The notes under the pieces are model-generated. The model ran no database searches, had not been told where the DNA came from, and saw only the letters and a program-made list of their open reading frames with translations. 64,000 nucleotides of DNA, taken from the NCBI RefSeq assembly GCF_001653235.2, contig NW_019154044.1, positions 372,001 to 436,000 on the forward strand, in the 5' to 3' direction. The position numbers and the translations under genes were made by a program. This document shows positions 34,477 to 46,050 of this stretch, in pieces. Source of the DNA: Pochonia chlamydosporia 170. Lineage: Eukaryota; Ascomycota; Sordariomycetes; Hypocreales; Clavicipitaceae. Position 1 is the stretch's first letter. Each line of letters opens with the position of its first letter.

Positions 34477-34948
34477 AATGATATTGTCTTCTTTTCTGCG
34501 CGTAGTTGTGTGTGATCGGGATGCTATTACAATATGCTGGATTACTGTCTTTATTATAGTGGAGGGTCGTCAAGTTCCAGCCATCTAGAATGGTCGTGAA
34601 TCATAATGAATACGATAAAAGCAAGTAAACTGGTTCGCTGTATTCCAAGTCGACAAGGATGAAAGACACTGTTGACCTGTATTATCCGACGGAAACTCCA
34701 ATGACGCAAACGAAATGACAATGAACACAATATTCAAGGGTTCTTAGGCAGCAATTCCATTATCATTACCCAGTGCTATCCCCCTACACACAGTCTTTGC
34801 AACTGGACAGTAAAAAGTGTGGTGTGAACTGCATTGTAACTCCATTGAGAAGGATCAATGACGATCCCCCGCATGCAACTCAACTCAAGTCAACTCAACC
34901 CGAGAATAACGAAAGTGTGGGGGTGGAGCAAGTCCCTCATCCGAGAAG

Positions 34949-36922
34949 CTAGTCATGACCAGGTAACGAAGAAAGGGTCCTCTGCAAGCTATCAGCCATT
35001 ACCGACAAGGACGGGCTGTCTCGACAATCATCCCCAAAAGCCTCCTTTGCTAGCCTCAGCGTATCCCAAGTATCCTGGGAAGCAAACGGGGTGAGAAGCG
35101 GATTCGAAGCTCCAAGATGCGCCCCAAGCGATATTGCAAATATACTATGAAGAAGCCCAAGTCAGTCATAACTCAGTCCGCGGAAAATCACCCACATCTC
35201 CCCGAGCCGAAAACCACATCGAGCTCCATGCTCACCTTGCATATATGGTCCACTTGTTCGGCAGACAATACCCCAGTGCGCGGACTGCACTTCGGACAAA
35301 CTCCCGAAACGACTTGAAGTAGAGACGGCAGCCGTTGGCCGTAGTCTCGGTTAGTTGCTTCGCTTCCATGACTTGAACAACAGCAGGCCAATAGAATGAC
35401 ACCATACACGCCCAATATTGAGTCCGCAGGAAGGGCGTCTGTAAGGAATGATCGTGATGCTTGTCGTCAAACTCGCGGGAGAAGCGGAGCGGCTCCGGTA
35501 AGAACGAGAACCATTGTTCGAGCTGAGACTCGAGTTCCTTGGCTATCAGGGGCGCATATTCCGCTGATCCGTCGGTTGAGATGGAAATGGCCGTGGTGTT
35601 TCGTCGCAGCATGCGTCGCATTGCAATTTCCGCGAGTAGGTATGTGATAACATCGTCGGATTGGACACTAGCGGTTGTTCCTGGTGAATCTGCAGGGAGC
35701 AAGGCTGCGTCGTTCTCGTAGGACCAGATGTCTGTTCCTGTTGGTAAAGGGATCTCTTCTTCCGTGTCCCATGCGTTGCTGTCCGCTAGCTGCAGCGGAA
35801 TGACGAGTTCTCCTTCTATCAGTAATGCGATGCGGTATACTCGAATCCAGTGTTCTTGATGAACAAGGTCATGCTGCAAGGCGCCACTCATGTGAAGATT
35901 TTGTGCCTTTTTAATGGCCAGCATTGCAAGATCGTGTGCTTGTATAGGCTTTAGGAGCAGGTAGTAGTGAATGCTTGCCGCCACTAAGCATTGTACACTT
36001 CGCATGGTTTGTTCGAGGATCACTAGATGAAGCATCTCCATGGCCGCATTGAGATACATAGCATCCGGTCTGTCTTCTAGAGCCAAGCTGTGAGACTCAT
36101 ACTGAGCAATCGTCCCGCTGGCAAGAACCATGAGAACCAAGAATGTGTCTGTTCGTCGTTCAAATGCATTGGCCATGAACGACGAAATACACTCCGAGAA
36201 CTTGTCCTCAAGTATTGGGTACCAAGGGTGGAGCTTGGATGAGAAACTCTGCAGCGCAGCCATAACCTTTCCATGCTGCAAGACAAACATGCTTGTTGTT
36301 GCAGATGTGGCCAGCGGCGCTGTCTGTTCCAACCGGACCATCATGCTGCCATAGTCTTCTCCCAGGCCAGCCATCTCCGTAAACGTACTTGTCTGAATTT
36401 TCATGTACGGAAACTCTTTTGCAGCTACATGTGGGCTCGCAGACGTACTTGGAGTATTCGCTGAAGCCCAGGGACTGGCAATGGAGCCTCTCTGGCTGCG
36501 TGGTCCATGGCCAGGTAACGCGGCTGGCGTTGTTGGCGCCAATGAGACTGTCTTTGCATTGACCAAATGCTCAATACGATTTAGCTGTGATCGTATTTGA
36601 ATAATTTCATCTTCAACACTGTTTCACCAGTCAGCAGAGTGAGAGTTTCGCGGAGTTTCGGGGACTCAACGCCAAGAAATGTACCTGATTGCCGCGCGTT
36701 TATTTTCCTAGCGGTAATTACGATTAGCGCAGGCGGCTGTAGAAACATGATCGTTATTCCAATAGTATATCCACTCACCTCGGGATACCGACACACATAG
36801 TCCTTGGCTTCGCATGTTCCACAAGTCGGCTTACCACCATCACATCTTGTCCTGCGTGAACGGCACGCCTCGCACGCCAATACACGAAGACGCCTATTCT
36901 GTGTTCGAGTTTGAGGAGCCAT
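34949..36922 (-). CDS. Zn2Cys6 transcription factor, likely cluster regulator
   Basis: Four exons on the minus strand: 36922-36779, a 23-nt micro-exon 36707-36685, 36618-35236 and 35144-34949. Introns are 71, 66 and 91 nt; all phases fit; 581 aa. The ATG at 36922 is followed by the binuclear cluster (CEACRSRRTRC ... CGTCEAKDYVC, Cys17-Cys44). The micro-exon joins it to a coiled-coil-like linker (VEDEIIQIRSQLNRIEHLV). The long middle part is the fungal transcription-factor regulatory domain: MLHLVILEQTMRSVQCLVAA, then QAHDLAMLAIKKAQNLHM and HWIRVYRIALL. The last exon is needed because the previous frame runs straight into a strong GTGAGC donor; it adds FAISLGAHLGASNP and about 60 residues. It is divergent from the GH172 gene with 550 bp between starts, the usual arrangement for a pathway-specific regulator. 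Confidence 0.88.
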
Positions 36923-37472
36923 CAATATCCACGAGGCAAATCGCGGACTGCAGTTGGCATGCCCGCAATATCAATATTTCAGATACTTTGTGCTGGACGG
37001 GACTCAATGACGCTTTCGTGATGGATGCGGAGAAGGTTTCAAAGTCCGCGGATTCCTTGTCTGGGTCTACAACTAGTGTCAGATGTACATTAGCTCCACG
37101 ACTCAACGTGGGATGATTGTGGGGAAGATGGCGCTTGGAATTGTCTATTCGGTATTCGGTAGATTGCTTCCACGAAACATGGGAGAGTTCCACCATCCCA
37201 CAGCTATCACAGGGATTTGCTGTTCCAAAAGAGGAACATGGCTGTTCAAAATGTAGCTCTTGATGAAAGTCGAGTTGCTACGTCACCCCACTGACGGCGC
37301 GGACTACTCTTGAGTTTTGAGAGATTGTAAGTTTGTGGATTAATGGGACTGAAAATTTGCAAGTCAGGACCGATTGTCTCGTGTGCAACATTTATTAGTT
37401 GCCACAGTCCGGAATAGTAGTTGGTCAACCTGGACGTAACAGGACACGAGCGTACTAAAGTCAAACATCAAA
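36923..37472. promoter_or_regulatory. Divergent promoter of regulator and GH172 gene, with repeated GCGGACT words
   Basis: The 550 bp between the two start codons contain the 7-mer GCGGACT at 36943-36949 and 37299-37305 (+) and its complement at 37043-37049. CGG triplets are the core contact of Zn2Cys6 factors, so these are candidate operator sites. Two more copies lie inside the regulator gene (35280-35286, and the complement near 35175), so chance or another cause is possible. I see no other gene in the interval. Confidence 0.35.
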
Positions 37473-38929
37473 ATGCTAGGATCCGACATCCTATCCGCTG
37501 TTTCTCAGCGAAAAACAGCTCGAAGTGCTCGAATCGCCAGCTGGGATCATTCCGGCCTGAACGAAGATGCATTTGTGGTTGAACCTGGCGAAACCGCCGT
37601 TCTAGCCGACATTGAAGGCCCAGGAACCATCACGCACTTATGGTTTGTCCAAACATGTCGTCGCATACTCGGTCCCGGTCTCATTCCATATCACAAATCG
37701 GGCGTTGCGATGCTCGAGATTGAGAATGGTCAAGGCGTCAACTACGAGGTGATGGATCCAGATTATTATCGCAAGGTGTTGATCAAGATGTATTGGGACC
37801 ATTCTGAGACGCCCAATGTTCTGGCTCCCTTGGGTGATTTCTTCTGCGTTGGACATTCAATCGCAGCCAATTTCCAATCACTGCCATTCACTGCATCCGT
37901 GAAACCTACTGAAAACAACAAGTTTGGTGGTGCTGCAGCTTTGAACTGCTATCTTCCCATGTAAGTCGGCTTCAGTACCAGAAACAATACCAAGCTCACC
38001 ATCGCCAGGCCATTCAACAAACACGCCCGAATCGAAGTCGAGAACCAAAATGACATCCCATACTTCCAATACTTCTACATAGACTACGATATTCAGCCCG
38101 AGCCTCACAACGCCGATACTCTGTTCTTCCACGCACACTGGCGACGCCAAAACCCCACACCGGGATGGGCACCACCAGACTTCCAGACCAACTCTCTCGA
38201 AACGCGGGTCCCCAATCTCGACGGCAAGAATAACTACGTCTTGCTGGAGACGACAGGTGCAGGCGCATACATCGGTTGCAATCACTCCGTCTACCATTTC
38301 CAGGGAACTTGGTGGGGAGAAGGCGACGACATGATCTTCATCGACGACGATACGTGGCCGCCGTCCATGCACGGCACAGGAAGCGAAGACTACTTCAGTC
38401 AGGGATGGGGCATGCAAAAGAACGCATTCCCGTTTGCTGGTACGATTGTACATGAGGGTGAGATGCCGCATTACCAGGTTTCGTATCGCTGGCATCTGCC
38501 TGATCCTGTACGATTCAACACCAAGATCAAGGTGACTATGGAACACGGACATGCCAATCATCTCAGCGACGATTGGACCACAACAGCATAGTAAGCTACA
38601 TCGTTTTTTGATACACTGGGCTTTGTCTAACAGTGAATAGCTGGTACCAGACTCTTCCTGGGCCAAAGTTGGAAGTTCCACCGGTTTCTGAGCGTCTCCC
38701 TCTACGAGCTGAGGTCCCGCAGCCGCAACATGTTGAAAGGAAGGACCTGGATCAGGGTAGAATGAAGATGATCCAGCAGAGACAGGAGAGGTTGGATCAA
38801 TTCATTGCAGACAAGATGGAGTGGTACGTGCGTCGGGCAAAGGATAGTCGAGCCAGGGCGGAAAAGCATAAGGAATACGCTGCCGATGTTCGGAAGCGCT
38901 ACATGGATAGCATTAAAGGGTCCAAATAA
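37473..38929 (+). CDS. GH172 (DUF2961) family furanosidase-like enzyme
   Basis: Three exons, 37473-37960, 38009-38590 and 38641-38929 (introns 48 and 50 nt), encode 452 aa. The protein matches DUF2961/GH172, a jelly-roll family with reported alpha-D-fructofuranosidase (difructose-anhydride) and alpha-D-arabinofuranosidase members. Motifs: SWDHSGLNEDAFVVEPGET near the N-terminus, ADIEGPGTITHLWF, the WWGEGDD block with Glu267 and the GTGSEDYF block with Glu289. The 22-residue spacing fits the two catalytic glutamates described in bacterial members. No signal peptide is present, so it probably acts in the cytosol on imported oligosaccharides. The last 80 residues are charged and helical (KMIQQRQERLDQFIADKMEW...), beyond the core fold. 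It is divergent from the Zn2Cys6 gene and upstream of the MFS transporter in the same direction. Confidence 0.88.
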
Positions 38930-39582
38930 GTAGTGTCATAGAAAATTAGATGAATAGAATGTGTTGTTCAACAAATGCATTGGTATCACCAGTACCCCAA
39001 AATCCGATGGAACCATCACAATGACGTATCACTTGGCCATTGTCGAAATTCCACACTAGTGCGTCTAATCCACCCTCAGCTATCCTTTGCAAATGTGGTA
39101 GCCCTCGGCATCTAATTACACCGTCGCAACTCATCGCGGAGAAGACTCTCACTCTCCGCGACACTTTGTGGACCATATCCCCATCCAAACCACCAACCAT
39201 TCAGGCTAAGAGCCAGTCGACAACTAGTTGCCCGGTAGTCAACCACAGGCTGGAAACTAAACGACAGCTCCAGTTTAAACATGTACAAGTTTCTCTTCCC
39301 CGGATTGAATTCCCCGCGTTGAAAACACGCGAGTTTCCCCCACAAGTAAAGTCAACCCCCAAAACGAGCAAAATTGGCCAGGACCTGTATGCATCCAGAA
39401 CTTGTTGTGGCGTCGGTTGCCACCTGCCGTCGGTTCCAGGTTGTTTTATTTGAATGACTTCAAAAACTACATAGAGGCATGATGGTGCTGTTGGACTTGT
39501 CTTGCTTTTTGTAGTTGGAGAACACTGCATCAGACTTTTCACGAGGGAACAGGAGTTGTCTACGAGTCAACTGGAAGTCAAA
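38930..39582. other. Intergenic region upstream of the sugar transporter
   Basis: Promoter area of the MFS gene and 3' region of the GH172 gene. C-rich words around 39338-39360 could be carbon-repressor (CreA-type) sites, but I cannot support that further. I see no gene. Confidence 0.5.
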
Positions 39583-41535
39583 ATGGCCGCAACCTCAGAG
39601 TAGGTTCAATGTTCTTGTCGTACGAGTAACTGCTGACTTTACAGAATCGACTACAACGTAGTCAATCCAGCCAACAAATGGAAGATTCTTCGACAGCAAT
39701 GGCGATATGGTCTCTGGGGTACGTTGTCGTCGACCTTGATTGCAAAGTACAAGCTAACATAATCCCATCCAGCTCTCTGGACTTCCATCGGCTCCATGAT
39801 GCTGGGATTTGACTATGTCATCGGCGCCCAGCTCGCGTCCTTGTCAGAATTCCAGAAATACTTTGGCGAAGAGCAAGCAGACGGAACTTGGATCATTCCC
39901 GCTACCTATCTCTCAGCATGGGGCGCCATCGGGCTAGGATGCGATGTCATTGCCTCGTGGCTTGCTGCGCCGCTGTTGGAAAAATATGGACGGAAGCCTC
40001 TTATTCTGTTTTCGGCATTTGTATCCGTCGTTGCTATCATTTTGCAACAACTGGCTACAAATTGGAGAGTGCACCTGGCAGGTCGTGCGGTGAATGGTGA
40101 GCAAGACTGATCATTGGGGACTGCTGATCGTTGCTAACTTTTGCAAGGTATCGCCATTGGCATCATGTTTACCATATCGCCGCTTTGGATCGGAGAGACT
40201 TGTCGACCTGAGCTTCGAGGCTTTTGGCTGTGTTTCTGTACGTTTGGTGATTCTGCTGGTGCATAGCATTAGCTAACATGTTGCTTCTCAGTCAACACCA
40301 GCATCATCTGGGGCCAAATGCTTGTGTAAGTAACTCCTATCCATTTCCATACCTCAGTATCCTAACTCTCCCAGTGTCATTGTTGCACGAGCAACTAGTT
40401 CACTCGATACCAAGTGGCAGTGGTGGATCCCCGTCATTTGCATGTACATCTTTCCATGTACGTATCCAAAACCCCAACGTCCAAAGCCCAACACCCACTC
40501 ACCCTCCCAGTAATGCTCGTCGTCGTATGGCCCTTCTTCCCCGAATCGCCCTACTGGCTCGTCCGCGAAGGCAAATTCGACCAAGCTCGCAAGTCCCTGG
40601 AGCGCATGTACGGCTTCTCCCACCCCGACTTCTACGACATCGAAATCCACCGCCTCCAAGAAGATGTGCGCCTCTGCGAAGAAATGACGGGCGCTACCAA
40701 GGCTAACCGCACCATCTGGGGATTCATTCCCAACCCTGCCGCCGAACTGGAGTGTTTCAACAAGGAGAATCGCAAGAGAACCCTAACTGCTATTTGCGCG
40801 GCTAGTTCGCAACAAGTCATTGGCGCGGCGTTTGTCATCGGAAACGCAACCTACTTCCTGCAACTTATCGGTGTAAAAGAATACTTCAACGCCTCTGTTG
40901 TTCTCTACGTCATCATGCTGCTCTCTTCGGCTGCGGCGTTCCCCCTGAGCGAAATGATCGGTCGGCGAACATTGATTGTGCCGTCTCAGTTTCTGCTGTG
41001 CTTTTTCTTGCTGTTGATGGGGATCATGGGATGCATTCCTGACCAGACGAAGGCGGGTTGGGCGATTGTCGTCTTTATCTACCTGTGGGCTATTGTATAC
41101 CAGGTCAGCATCGGTGCTACTGGTTTCGTGCTGGCAAGTGAGGTTGCGACATTGCGCTTGCGAGCCGTCACACAAGCCTTGGTTACTATGAGTAATGGTG
41201 TTTGGGGTCTTATTATGCAGTTTACTATTCCATACATGGTAAGTCGACTTCGTGCTGGTTTTGTAGGTAGAAGCTGACTAGTTGTACAGATCAACCCTGA
41301 TGCAGGCCACCTAGGCGGCAAAGTCGGCTTCATCTTTTTCGGTCTCGGTCTCATCGTTTCAATCCTCGGTTGGTACTTGTACCCTGAGACAAGGGGTGTT
41401 CGGTTTGAGAAGCTGGACGAGCTGTATGCAAAGGGTGTGAAGCCACGACACTTTAAGAAGCATGAGCATGCTACGGATATTGACAACCAGATTGGGGCGA
41501 AGGTGGAGGACGTTGAGTCTCATGTCAAGGGATAG
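39583..41535 (+). CDS. MFS sugar transporter, alpha-glucoside/maltose-permease style
   Basis: Predicted 12-helix plasma-membrane sugar:proton symporter of 531 aa. Eight exons: 39583-39599, 39645-39718, 39773-40096, 40148-40237, 40292-40325, 40375-40457, 40511-41238 and 41290-41535; every junction keeps phase. Sugar-porter signatures: KYGRKPL after the second helix, [16 protein letters not shown], the [12 protein letters not shown] block in the central loop, MIGRRTL, and [14 protein letters not shown] at the end. It resembles fungal maltose or alpha-glucoside permeases (family resemblance only), which can move di- and oligosaccharides. Standing beside an intracellular GH172 enzyme, it is the obvious candidate to bring in that enzyme's substrate. 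It is the last intact gene before the AT-rich block. Confidence 0.9.
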
Positions 41536-41879
41536 TGGACGTTCGTCACTTTAATACTACCCGGTTTCCATAGTTTAATTTTGAAGTGTTGAACCATGCT
41601 GCCATCAAAGGATGACGTACCTAATGAAGCTATATAGGACCATCCCTCTTCAGAGCTTCTTTAACCCATCGCCATAGTACATGGTCAGCAAGAAAAGTTG
41701 GATTCATCTCCGACATTAGCGTCAGCTTCCTCGCCACAGCAAGAGCGTCAGAATTTGCATTTCTGGCAGCAGGGAAGAAAGGTCGCTCTTTTTCCTGTAG
41801 TTCTTCTGCTGTCAAGTCCTCCTCCTACAGCTAGACAAGAAGTTTCCTATTCTTATCCGTTCTCGCACGCAGTGTGTCT

Positions 41880-42079
41880 AATAGTATTTGCGATATAGCA
41901 ATACGTATTACTATATATTAATATTACTAACGTGGGTGCATAGCAAGTGCGCTAATATAGCAAGTGCGCTACTTTGCCCCAAAATACAAATATACTCCTT
42001 ATACTATAAAATATCTCTACTAAAAAATTATAGATTCTATCTTAAATAAAAGTTAATTACTCTTAGCTATTAAAGCTCT
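41880..42079. other. Sharp transition from gene-rich DNA to AT-rich degraded repeats
   Basis: Around 41880 the sequence changes abruptly to almost pure A/T words such as TATA, TTAA and CTAA. A short direct repeat, agcaagtgcgct, occurs at 41943 and again about 17 bp later; it could be terminal sequence of the transposon remnant that follows. Confidence 0.6.
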
Positions 42080-43620
42080 TAAGTAAAGGCTAAAACTAAG
42101 TATCTAGGCTACTATAAGAATCTATTATATCTCTTAAGATATACTATAAAGAAGATATAATTATATCTAATTAAGGTATAATATTATACCTAACTATTAA
42201 AAACTTATAGATCTAGAAGAATTAATAATTATTTAATATATTCTTAACTTAGATTTATAATCTTTCCCTTTTTAGCTTACTAGTATAAAAGATATAGCAA
42301 ATTATCTACTTACTAATTATAATATGCCTTCTATAGAATTATAATAGGCTTTAAACTTTATTAAGCGCTATAAAGAACTTACTATATATTTTATATATTA
42401 ATATAACTATTAGAGAGCCTTATATAAAGATCTAAAGATAATTAAGCCTTAATTTAAGCTTATATATAATATAGTTATAAAATATAATATATATAAAGAT
42501 AATTTCTATAACTTTAATAAGACTAGCTTTATAATAGGTATAATCTTAACTATAATAGTAATTATAAGCTTAAATAGATATAGCAAGCTAAGTTTAGCTT
42601 AACTAGGTAATAAAAAATAGGTTTTAATACTCTAGTCTATTAATTTCTAAGATAAAGCTATCCTACTATTTATTATAGCTATAGGGCAGTTTTACCTTAG
42701 AAACTAGTATAAAGATAGTATACTACTAAAGGATTAGGTTATCTCTATAACTTATAATAGCTAGACTATAAATAAGAAAGCTATAGATTAGATCTAGTAC
42801 TTTAAAAAGTATATTAAACCCTAAACTTATAGTATATATTAACTTCTTATTCTAGATAGATATAAAAGTTACTACTTAACTAAATTTAAGGTATTCTATA
42901 AAGAATATAAGATTATTATACTTTATATACTATCTTATTTATCTTATATTCTTTAGCTATTAGATATTAGCTATTTTAGGCTACTAAAGAAAGCATATAG
43001 TAAAGAAATTAAAGGACTTATAAGAGTATATATTATATATATTATATAAGCTAACTTCTTTCCTATATTTTATACTACTTTTAAGGCTATAGTAACTAAA
43101 GAAAATATCTAAGAAGCTTTTAGAGGTATAAAACTTATTCTATTTAATTAAAATAGTATCTTATTATATCTAGATATAAGGCTATAGACTCTAATACTAA
43201 TTAAGGCTATACTTAAGCTACTAAACCTATAGGTTCTAAAGACTCTAAATAATCTAACTAAGGTAACTTTATAGACTAATTATATTAAAAGATAAATTAG
43301 TTACTATTAGGAAAGCTTACTAATATTAATTTTAGCTACTATAGATTAATTTATAAAGAGTATATATAGAATAATATATAAGATAGCTCTCTTAAAGGCT
43401 AAGGTTAACTAACTTTAAGAGGCAAATATACTACTAAGCAAGCAGTATAGAGCTAAAAAAATATATTTACATTAAGATAGTAGTATAATTATTACTAAGA
43501 GATAAGCTCTTTAGGATTAGAATAATATAGAAAAGTAAATATAGTAAGAAGATTATAAAACTAGAGGTTATAAGCCTTAGGATAAGATAAAGAGATAGTA
43601 ATATTATCACGATAAATAGG
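42080..43620 (+). mobile_element. RIP-degraded Fot1/pogo-type DNA transposon (DDE transposase relic)
   Basis: One reading frame from about 42230 to 43600 retains the order of a Fot1/pogo transposase through dozens of TAA/TAG stops at positions where Gln is expected. Recognisable pieces are FIKRYKEL; a block like YNFNKTSFIIG near 42505 (the family's DE(T/K)GF region, first Asp altered); a LLILDRYKSY block near 42840 (the second Asp region, DGHESH in intact copies); and YILSYLSYILQLLDISYFRLLKKAY near 42940. Stops are CAA/CAG-to-TAA/TAG changes, as RIP makes them. Ends are approximate; a terminal repeat may begin near 41930. Confidence 0.75.
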
Positions 43621-43849
43621 ATTTAATAGCGTCTGTAGGCGCTAAGCCTTAAATAGAGCTAGCCTAACCACCTAATAGCTAGCTAGCTACCTAAAATATA
43701 TAGATAATAGCTAGGAAAGCTATTTAGATTACTATAAAAAGTTATAGATAACCCTTACTAGATAGAAGAGATTAAGAATTATAATCTACATCTATATTAT
43801 CTATAACTATACTTTTATGATAGTTATAAGCCTAGTTTACACCTATCTT

Positions 43850-45560
43850 TCTACTATAAATTACTTAACTATATAAATGCTACTATAGATTAACTAGAAG
43901 GTTCTTCCCAGTTAAGCCTATAAGGCCTAGCTAACTGGAAATAGTGGATATTAATTATTAAGAAACTAGCTATAATTAAGAGTATCTAGTACAGCTTAGA
44001 CCTAGATATAGCTAGCAGGAAGGAAATTAAGAAGCCAAATAAGCTACAGCCTAGTAATATAGAAGCTAGAGCAGTAAGTCTTGCTAACCTAGATAACAGT
44101 TAATTTAAGAGGCTTAATTTCCTTACTACTAAGTATTATATAGAACTATAAAGCTATATATACTACTAAAAGGCTCTAGCAAGCATCTAATAATACATTA
44201 TATTAATAGTAGGTAACTACTATAATGTAATTGCTCTAGAGACTAATATTATAGAGTAGCTATTACTGCTTAAAGCCTATCTTAAACCTACTTTTTGGGA
44301 ATAAGAAAAAGAAGTCCTAGCAAGATATAAGCTAGTACTTAAAGCACTAAACTATACAAAAATTAAAACCTAGGTTACTAGTTGGCAGAAAGTCCTAATA
44401 GAAGCTAAGTAGCTAGATCTACCTAACACAAAAAACTTACGCCTAATACTTAACTTTCTCACTTTAGTAGCTTTAATTAATCCTGTATTTTTAGATTACT
44501 AGAATAATAGGATTAGGAATAAAGCAAATGCTACTAAGAAAGGCTAGCAGAAGAAGATTCCTAACAGTATTAAGATTAGTAACCTATTTAAATATAACTA
44601 TTATAGTTAGAAGGTTACTGCTAGTAAGAGCATATTTATAGTAATATTCTAATAAGAGAAAAGCTTATAAACTCTATTAACTAAAGAAGCTATAGAGAAT
44701 AAAGAAGAAAAAGCCAAAAAGAAATCCTAATATTAATGCATTTATAGCCTATACTACTAATATATAAAGTATTAGTATTTAGTTAAAGAGGTAAGACTAG
44801 CTAATTAGAAACCTAATATAGCTATTAAAGCTAAGGTTTAATAAAAGCTATAAGACCTAGCTACTAAGGAAAAAGTTAACTAGATATTATAATAAGTAGC
44901 TAGTTAATAACCTAGTTAGTCTAAAAGTTAGGATATTAGAGGTATAGCCTTTATAGGCTAATATAGTGCTATTAATTAACTAGATTAAAAGGATTAAATA
45001 GATCTAATAGAGCTAGTAGCATTATTAATCTAAGTAAGTTAAGAAAAGATCTATCCCCTTAGAGACTCTTTTATATTAGATTCTAGATTAGATATATATA
45101 TCTATAATAACCTTAATAGGTTAGTTAACTATTAGCCTAATAAGTAGATAGAAGTTACTTTTGCTAGTAATAGTAGCCTTAAAATTAAAGGCTATAGAAA
45201 GGTCTATCTATAAATTTAAGGAGGACTATTTCTATTGCAAAAGGTTATATACATTCTAACCTTCTATATAAATATAGTATCTCTAGACCTCTTTCTTAAA
45301 AAGGGATATAATTAGAACCTAGCAATAGGAGCTATAATAAAGAATACTAAAGTTATCTTCTATATAAGGCATTACTTCTAATAACTAGTAATTAAATATA
45401 ACCTACTAGATTAAATAAAACCAATTAGAAGCTTCTAATTATTAAGGGAACTATAGCTATAGTAGATAGCTAAAGCTAAACTATAGTATTAATAGCTAGG
45501 TTATTTAAATGCTACTAGTCTTAAATATCTAGTTAAAGAAACTATTAGAGCTTATATTAT
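43850..45560 (+). mobile_element. RIP-degraded Ty1/copia element, 5' part only
   Basis: One frame with many RIP-type stops reads as gag-protease-pre-integrase of a copia element. About 44140-44900 is gag-like with the remains of a zinc knuckle near 44740. About 45070 has a FILDSRLDIYIYNN block (aspartic protease, DSGA in intact copies), followed by conserved VIYI and VSLDLFLKKGYN segments. About 45490-45545 matches the pre-integrase domain (QLGYLNATSLKYLVKE, where intact copies have LGHLN). The frame stops at about 45560 where the direct repeat begins; integrase, RT and RNase H are missing. It is a different lineage from the intact element at 46462. Confidence 0.7.
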
Positions 45561-46050
45561 ATAGGCGGAATTGCTTACACCTGGTAGCTTAATAAGGGAT
45601 AGGAAAAAGGGACTTAGTGTTTTCATTTAATCTTATAGCTACCGCATAGATAAAAGGGAGGTTCTGCCCCCTTTAGCTAGAAATAATTAATTAATAGACT
45701 TAACTGTAATTTTCTTAACTAGAGCTATTTACTTAATATATTTAATGCTTATTTACTAAATCTCTTATTAACTAAGAGCACCTTTCTTTATTATAGGTTA
45801 TACCTTATAAAGGCATACTACTAAATAATATTGCTAAGGTCTTCTAGAAAGACTAAAGTAATTAAGAATTAAATACTATTTAATCTAAGCAAGTAGGAGA
45901 CTTTTAACTATCTAGCCTAAAAGCACCTCTCTTTGCTATATACTATACCTTATAAAGGCATACTACTAAATAATATTAGGAAAGTCTTTTAGGAAGACTA
46001 AAGCAATTAAGAATTAAATACTATTTAATCTAGGCAATTAGAAGGATTCT
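45561..46050. repeat. Long direct repeat, copy 1 (possible LTR), with internal 145-bp duplication
   Basis: This 490-bp stretch matches 63511-64000 at a constant offset of 17,950 bp with no gap. I count roughly two dozen differences, all C/T or A/G transitions. Inside each copy a unit of 145 bp occurs twice (compare 45801 with 45946). It interrupts the copia relic at 45560 and precedes gypsy sequence, so it may be the LTR of the gypsy element. The repeat may extend beyond 46050; copy 2 is cut by the window end. Confidence 0.8.

Noticed and set aside
45561..46050. Internal 145-bp repeats considered as a CRISPR-like array
   Set aside because: Only two units, no spacers, eukaryotic repeat DNA.
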